This document shows, piece after piece, positions 16,663-21,060 of a DNA stretch of 21,060 bases. The position numbers were made by a program, and so were the translations under genes. How positions within the stretch are numbered: the stretch's first letter is position 1; each line of letters starts with the position of its first letter. The stretch is taken from the NCBI GenBank assembly GCA_002869425.1, contig PKSZ01000243.1:3108-24167 (forward strand). Reading direction: 5' to 3'. Below the pieces are notes generated by a model, which was given only the letters and a program-made list of their open reading frames with translations, made no database searches and was not told the DNA's origin. The stretch comes from Marinilabiliales bacterium (GTDB lineage Bacteria; Bacteroidota; Bacteroidia; Bacteroidales; BM523).

Positions 16663-16693
16663 AAAAAAAATCAAACCTCAGAAGAGGTTTGAT
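16663..16693 (-). terminator. Rho-independent terminator of the atp operon
   Basis: ATCAAACCTC (16670-16679) and GAGGTTTGAT (16684-16693) form a perfect 10-bp stem with a 4-base loop. Read on the minus strand it is followed by eight T (16663-16670, the first of which pairs in the stem). It lies 27 bases after the atpG stop codon. The T-tract ends five bases before the gmhA-like start codon, so terminator and leader overlap. Confidence 0.93.
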
Positions 16694-16720
16694 ATTGTGA
16701 ATGATTAATCAAAATAAGCA

Positions 16721-17599
16721 TTAACCTTTAAGTGCTTCTGCACCACTTACGATTTCCAGAATTTCGTTTGTAATGGCAGCTTGACGAGCTTTATTGTAAT
16801 CAAGTTGCAGATCTTTAAGAAGTTCTGTTGCATTGTCTGTTGCCTGGTGCATTGCAGTCATTCGAGCGCCATGCTCTGAAGCAATACTGTCAAGAATAGC
16901 TTTAAAAATCTGAACTTTTAATGATTTTGGAATCAGCTCATTAACAATATACTCTTTGGAAGGTTCAAAAATATAATCATGATTAATTTTTGATCCTTCT
17001 TCTGATTTTACTTCAATCGGAAGAAACTGTTCAGAACATGTATTTTGGTTGGCAGCATTTTTAAATTCGTTGTAAACAATTTCCACTTTGTCGAATGTTT
17101 TGTTCACAAATCGTTTCATAATTGAATCTGCAAGTTGCGCCACATTATTGAAAGAACTTTCTTCCAATAATTCATTGTGACTGCTGATCATGTTCTTCTG
17201 CGTCCTTTTTAAATATTCAACAGCTTTTTTACCAATAGCAATGAAAGAAACATTGCCCTTTTTAAATTGATCTTTGTACTTATCTTTTAGCAAAGAATCT
17301 GTTTTTTTGAGAATATTTGAATTAAACCCCCCGCATAATCCCTTGTTTGAGGTGATTAGTATCAAAAGAACTTTATCTGCAGGTCTTTGCTGAGCATATT
17401 TGTTGTCCTCTTTACTGTCTAGGCTTTCACTGAGATTAGAAAGAATTTCCTGTAATTTTGTGGCGTAAGGTCTCATTTGGACTATTGAATCCTGAGACTT
17501 TCTGAGTTTAGCAGCGGCCACCATTTTCATGGCACTCGTAATTTGCCTAGTACTTTTAACAGAAGAAATTCTTGTTCGTATTTCTTTAAGATTAGCCAT
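16721..17599 (-). CDS. atpG: F1Fo ATP synthase gamma subunit
   Basis: The gamma subunit is the rotating central shaft of F1. The 292-residue protein begins with the typical NLKEIRTRISSVKSTRQITSAMKMVAAAKLRK segment and ends with YNKARQAAITNEILEIVSGAEAL, the two coiled-coil helices of the shaft. The middle carries ITSNKGLCGGFNSNI. It starts 11 bases after atpA and is the last gene of the operon here: a strong terminator follows and atpD/atpC do not. Confidence 0.98.
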   Translation of the reverse strand: MANLKEIRTRISSVKSTRQITSAMKMVAAAKLRKSQDSIVQMRPYATKLQEILSNLSESLDSKEDNKYAQQRPADKVLLILITSNKGLCGGFNSNILKKTDSLLKDKYKDQFKKGNVSFIAIGKKAVEYLKRTQKNMISSHNELLEESSFNNVAQLADSIMKRFVNKTFDKVEIVYNEFKNAANQNTCSEQFLPIEVKSEEGSKINHDYIFEPSKEYIVNELIPKSLKVQIFKAILDSIASEHGARMTAMHQATDNATELLKDLQLDYNKARQAAITNEILEIVSGAEALKG

Positions 17600-17610
17600 T
17601 TAGCAGAATT

Positions 17611-19191
17611 TTAATTCTTGAATTTTTCTGATAGTTCGCTGGCAACTTGCGTAAGGGTTTTTTCTACTTCTTCAGTAAGTTTTCCTTCACCAAGTGTTGT
17701 CAGAACTTCTTTGTGTTTTGCATCAAGAATTGCAATAAAATCATGTTCAAATTCTTTAACTTTATTAACCGGAACATTCTTAAGCAAGCCTTTGGTCCCG
17801 CAATAGATAATTGCAATTTGATGCTCCACTTTAGAGGGGCTGTATTGACCTTGTTTAAGGATCTCTACATTTTTTGTTCCCTTATCGATTACGGCTAGCG
17901 TTGCTGCATCGAGATCCGATCCAAACTTTGCAAATGCTTCCAGTTCTCTAAATTGTGCCTGGTCCAGCTTGAGTGTACCTGCAACTTTTTTCATGGATTT
18001 TATTTGAGCATTTCCTCCTACGCGAGATACCGATATACCTACATTAATTGCCGGGCGAACACCTGAATTAAACAAATTGGATTCAAGAAAAATCTGTCCA
18101 TCGGTAATTGAAATTACGTTTGTTGGAATATATGCAGAAACATCACCAGCTTGTGTTTCAATAATAGGAAGCGCAGTTAAGCTACCTCCACCTTTCACAA
18201 GATGCTTGATGGATGCAGGTATATCATTCATTTGAGATGCAATTTCATCTGAATCAATAACTTTTGCTGCTCTTTCAAGTAAGCGTGAGTGCAAGTAGAA
18301 AACGTCACCGGGATATGCTTCACGCCCTGGTGGTCTTCTAAGTAAAAGAGACACCTCTCTGTATGATACAGCCTGTTTAGACAAATCATCATAGATAATA
18401 AGAGCAGCACGCCCTGTATCTCTGAAGAATTCACCAATAGCAGCCCCGGCATATGGTGCATAAAATTGGAGCGCAGCCGGATCAGAAGCTGTTGCAGAAA
18501 CAATTGTAGTATATTTCATTGCACCATGAATCTCAAGAGATTTAGCTATTTGTGCAACAGTAGATCCTTTTTGTCCAATGGCCACATATATACAATAAAC
18601 GGGTTCACCTTTTTCGTAAAATTCTTTTTGATTGATAATTGTATCAATGGCAATGGCTGTTTTTCCTGTTTGCCTGTCGCCAATGATAAGCTCACGCTGT
18701 CCTCTTCCAATTGGAATCATGGCATCAATAGCTTTGATACCTGTTTGCAAAGGCTCATTTACAGGTTGACGATAAATAACACCCGGTGCTTTTCTTTCCA
18801 GTGGCATTTCAAATCGTTCACCTTCAATAGGACCTTTACCATCGATTGGTTCACCAACCGTATTGATAACTCTTCCAAGAAGACCTTCGCCAACATGAAT
18901 TGATGCTATATTTTTCGTGCGCTTTACTATGTCTCCTTCTTTGATCTTGTCTGATGATCCAAGAAGTACAGCACCTACATTGTCCTCTTCAAGGTTAAGA
19001 ACAATTCCTTTGATGCCATTTTCAAGCTCAATCATTTCGTTGGCTTGTACATGTGAAAGACCATAAATACGGGCAATTCCGTCACCCACCTGTAAAACTG
19101 TTCCAACTTCCTGTAGTTCAGTTTCTGTTTTAAATCCTTCAAGCTGTTTTCTTAGTACTTCAGATACTTCTGCAGGTTTAATTTCAGCCAT
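17611..19191 (-). CDS. atpA: F1Fo ATP synthase alpha subunit
   Basis: The alpha subunit forms the F1 hexamer with beta and binds non-catalytic nucleotide. The 526-residue protein has the P-loop GDRQTGKT at 171-178, the signature [14 protein letters not shown] with arginine finger Arg390, and [36 protein letters not shown] short stretch before GGGSLTALP (about 310-335, [22 protein letters not shown]) is longer than in the E. coli protein, as I recall for Bacteroidota alpha subunits. It starts 12 bases after atpH and ends 11 before atpG. Confidence 0.99.
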   Translation of the reverse strand: MAEIKPAEVSEVLRKQLEGFKTETELQEVGTVLQVGDGIARIYGLSHVQANEMIELENGIKGIVLNLEEDNVGAVLLGSSDKIKEGDIVKRTKNIASIHVGEGLLGRVINTVGEPIDGKGPIEGERFEMPLERKAPGVIYRQPVNEPLQTGIKAIDAMIPIGRGQRELIIGDRQTGKTAIAIDTIINQKEFYEKGEPVYCIYVAIGQKGSTVAQIAKSLEIHGAMKYTTIVSATASDPAALQFYAPYAGAAIGEFFRDTGRAALIIYDDLSKQAVSYREVSLLLRRPPGREAYPGDVFYLHSRLLERAAKVIDSDEIASQMNDIPASIKHLVKGGGSLTALPIIETQAGDVSAYIPTNVISITDGQIFLESNLFNSGVRPAINVGISVSRVGGNAQIKSMKKVAGTLKLDQAQFRELEAFAKFGSDLDAATLAVIDKGTKNVEILKQGQYSPSKVEHQIAIIYCGTKGLLKNVPVNKVKEFEHDFIAILDAKHKEVLTTLGEGKLTEEVEKTLTQVASELSEKFKN

Positions 19192-19203
19192 AGTGTTGTT
19201 ATA

Positions 19204-19776
19204 TTAATCAGTAGTTTTTATAAATCTTGATTCAAACGATTCGTTTATTAAGTCTTTTTTTGCCTGACGCAATTTAGTTGCAATGCTGGCATCATATTGC
19301 ATATCATCAATTCGTAAAATCATTCCACCAATCAGATCATTATTGACTTTCTCTTCAATTTCTATTTCAGCTTTCATTGTGCTGTGTATGGTGTCAATAA
19401 TCTTTTGTTTTATTTCTTGTGAAATAGCTTGTGCTGTTGTTAGGGATACAGAAACAATACCTTTATGTTTTTTGAACATATCGATAAAGTTTCGGCAAAT
19501 ATCTTGCAAATAAACTTCGCGTTTATTGGTTGTTATAAGTTTAAAGAATCTATGTGTTGCTTCTTTTGTCTGGTTTGCAAAAATAGCCATCAAAGCATTT
19601 TCTTTCTCAGAAGAACTAATTATCGGACTTGCCAGAAAATCGGTAAGTTCCTTTGATGCATTACAAGTGTTTAGGATCAAGGAAATATCGTTTCTTATAT
19701 CATCCAGAATTTCCTGATCTTTTGCCAGCTGAAAGATAGCTTTTGCATATCGTACCGGTATTCTGCTTTGCTGCAT
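19204..19776 (-). CDS. atpH: F1Fo ATP synthase delta subunit
   Basis: The delta subunit joins the peripheral stalk to the top of F1. The 190-residue protein starts with the family pattern RIPVRYAKAIFQLA and keeps the C-terminal pattern LIGGMILRIDDMQYDASIATKLRQ (the usual G-hydrophobic-D-S-hydrophobic-KL ending). It lies 5 bases after atpF and 12 before atpA. Confidence 0.96.
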   Translation of the reverse strand: MQQSRIPVRYAKAIFQLAKDQEILDDIRNDISLILNTCNASKELTDFLASPIISSSEKENALMAIFANQTKEATHRFFKLITTNKREVYLQDICRNFIDMFKKHKGIVSVSLTTAQAISQEIKQKIIDTIHSTMKAEIEIEEKVNNDLIGGMILRIDDMQYDASIATKLRQAKKDLINESFESRFIKTTD

Positions 19777-19781
19777 GTTCC

Positions 19782-20276
19782 TTAGTTAAATTTGATGTCT
19801 TTCAGAAGATCTTCAATAAGTTCTTCCTGCTTAGATTCTTTAGACAAATCCTTTCTTAAAATCTTTTCTGCAATTTCAATGGAAAGCTTAGCAACCTCAT
19901 TCTTTATTTCAGTCATTGCCTGTGATTTTTGCAATTCCAGTTGCTGCTTAGATTCATTCAGGATTTTACTGGCTTCTGCATTGGCCTGTTCTTTAGCCTC
20001 GCCAACAATTTTGTCTTTTATTTCTCTGGCTTCTTTTAGTATTGAATCTCTTTCGAGCCTGGCTTCAGCAAGTATCTTGTCATTATCTGCTTTAAGCTTG
20101 GCCATTTCGTTTTTGGCTTCTTCAGCTGCAGTTAATGCAGATTCGATACTTGTTTCCCTCTCCTTAAGCATTTTAAGAATAGGTTTCCATGCATATTTCT
20201 TAAGAATAATCAATACGATTGAGAAGGATAGAAGCATCCAAAAAACCAATCCTATTCCGGGTGTTACAAGTCCCAT
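19782..20276 (-). CDS. atpF: F1Fo ATP synthase b subunit
   Basis: Subunit b is the peripheral stalk that holds F1 still against the rotor. The 164-residue protein has one N-terminal membrane helix (about 8-26, GLVFWMLLSFSIVLIILKKY) ending in the usual WKPI segment, then a long charged helix rich in Glu, Lys and Ala suited to dimerisation. Only one b gene is present. It follows atpE across an 80-base gap that contains a strong hairpin. Confidence 0.97.
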   Translation of the reverse strand: MGLVTPGIGLVFWMLLSFSIVLIILKKYAWKPILKMLKERETSIESALTAAEEAKNEMAKLKADNDKILAEARLERDSILKEAREIKDKIVGEAKEQANAEASKILNESKQQLELQKSQAMTEIKNEVAKLSIEIAEKILRKDLSKESKQEELIEDLLKDIKFN

Positions 20277-20304
20277 ATCTTAATTCTTTTTTTGTTAAAA
20301 CAAA

Positions 20305-20345
20305 TCTCACAGTTCAGCCGGCAATCCCGGAACTGAACTGTGAGA
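20305..20345 (-). terminator. Terminator-like hairpin between atpE and atpF (candidate attenuator)
   Basis: TCTCACAGTTCAG (20305-20317) and CTGAACTGTGAGA (20333-20345) form a perfect 13-bp stem. Inside it CCGG (20318-20321) pairs with CCGG (20327-20330) to add four pairs, with a two-base bulge and a CAATC loop. On the minus strand the stem is followed by TTTGTTTT, as in an intrinsic terminator. It starts 11 bases after the atpE stop codon and ends 28 bases before the atpF ATG. It probably lets only part of the transcripts continue, or stabilises the atpE 3' end, giving more c subunit than b. Confidence 0.85.
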
Positions 20346-20356
20346 AAAACCTTTTA

Positions 20357-20617
<261 letters not shown>

Positions 20618-20638
20618 CTATTTAATTAAACATATCCT

Positions 20639-21060
20639 TTAGTGATGCTCTTCTGTTGCCATTCCGAAATAGAGCGCTGACAAAAGAGTAAAAACGTAAG
20701 CTTGAATAAATGCAACCAATAACTCAAGTAACGACATAAAAATTGTAAAAATCACAGAAACTACAGAAAACCCATAGCCTGCATATATATTCATATTTCC
20801 GAAGATAAATATCAAGCTGAAAAAACCCATTGCTATAATATGCCCTGCAGTAATATTGGCAAAAAGACGAACCATAAGAACAAAAGGCTTTGTGATTAAT
20901 CCAATTATTTCTACAACGGGCATTAAAGGAATTGGAACTTTCAACCAAGTGGGAACAGGAGGCCAGAAAACATGCTTCCAGTATGTTTTGTTTCCACTAA
21001 ATGAGGTGATTATGAAAGTAAATATAGCCAAAACCATAGTGATAGCAATATTACCTGTTA
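20639..21060 (-). CDS. atpB: F1Fo ATP synthase a subunit (5' partial)
   Basis: Subunit a provides the ion channels beside the c ring. The frame is open to the window edge, so the N-terminus is missing: the codons before the Met at 21037 read TGNIAIT, a normal continuation, and that Met is internal. The essential Arg is present in MVRLFANITAGHIIAMGF, and the C-terminal helix contains FIQAYVFTLLSALYFGMATEEHH. A helix with KVPIPLMPVVEIIGLITKPF precedes the Arg helix. It is the first visible gene of the operon; any atpI-like gene, atpD or atpC would be outside the window. Confidence 0.97.
   Translation of the reverse strand, partial: TGNIAITMVLAIFTFIITSFSGNKTYWKHVFWPPVPTWLKVPIPLMPVVEIIGLITKPFVLMVRLFANITAGHIIAMGFFSLIFIFGNMNIYAGYGFSVVSVIFTIFMSLLELLVAFIQAYVFTLLSALYFGMATEEHH

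Noticed and set aside
18466..18903. 145-residue plus-strand open frame opposite atpA
   Set aside because: It lies wholly antisense to a highly conserved gene, and its product shows no family pattern and an odd Cys/Asn/Phe-rich composition.
19792..20283. 163-residue plus-strand open frame opposite atpF
   Set aside because: It is Ser-rich and repetitive because it mirrors the Glu/Lys/Ala codons of the b-subunit helix; there is no independent support.
20639..21037. Met at 21037 as the start of atpB
   Set aside because: The frame continues upstream with TGNIAIT, which is normal subunit-a sequence, so the gene runs off the window edge.

Overview
The window looks like a low-GC Bacteroidota chromosome. 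Supporting evidence: the atpB-E-F-H-A-G order with no atpD/atpC after atpG, the ftsX-DUF3098-uppP-truB-queA cluster, the signalling protein with a Reg_prop double propeller and Y_Y_Y domain, the LytTR regulator, and two TAnnTTTG promoter elements. A gliding or marine Bacteroidales/Marinilabiliales-type organism is a guess. No tRNA, rRNA, CRISPR array, insertion sequence or phage gene is visible. No gene-free stretch reaches 300 bases; the largest are 8530-8758 and 10403-10615.

Left part (1-12146), signalling and accessory genes. A LytTR response regulator (5' end cut off) is followed with no gap by a 1213-residue hybrid histidine kinase carrying a periplasmic solute-binding sensor, PAS domains and a C-terminal receiver. 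Converging on it is a 1147-residue protein joining a periplasmic ligand propeller to a cytoplasmic SpoIIE-type phosphatase. Upstream of that, on the same strand, lies an SRAP (YedK/HMCES-like) protein that protects abasic sites. A divergent region separates it from a methyl-accepting chemotaxis protein whose periplasmic domain has a CXXCH haem motif. Then come a cytoplasmic leucine-rich-repeat/ankyrin protein and a small lipoprotein of unknown function.

Right part (12198-21060), housekeeping genes, all on the minus strand. In transcription order: atpB (partial), atpE, atpF, atpH, atpA, atpG (F1Fo ATP synthase), a strong terminator, a gmhA-like sugar-phosphate isomerase, ftsX, a DUF3098 membrane protein, uppP, truB and queA, closed by a second strong terminator. 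The cluster joins energy conversion, envelope synthesis, division and tRNA modification.

The most notable observations are an in-frame UAA stop inside truB, after which a typical TruB C-terminus continues in the same frame; a 17-bp hairpin with a U-rich tail between atpE and atpF that looks like an intra-operon attenuator; an atpG terminator whose U-tract ends five bases before the next start codon; and two promoter-like elements so close to start codons that the transcripts should be nearly leaderless. I see no clearly new multi-gene system. The sensor cluster at the left is the best candidate for a less-studied signalling module.
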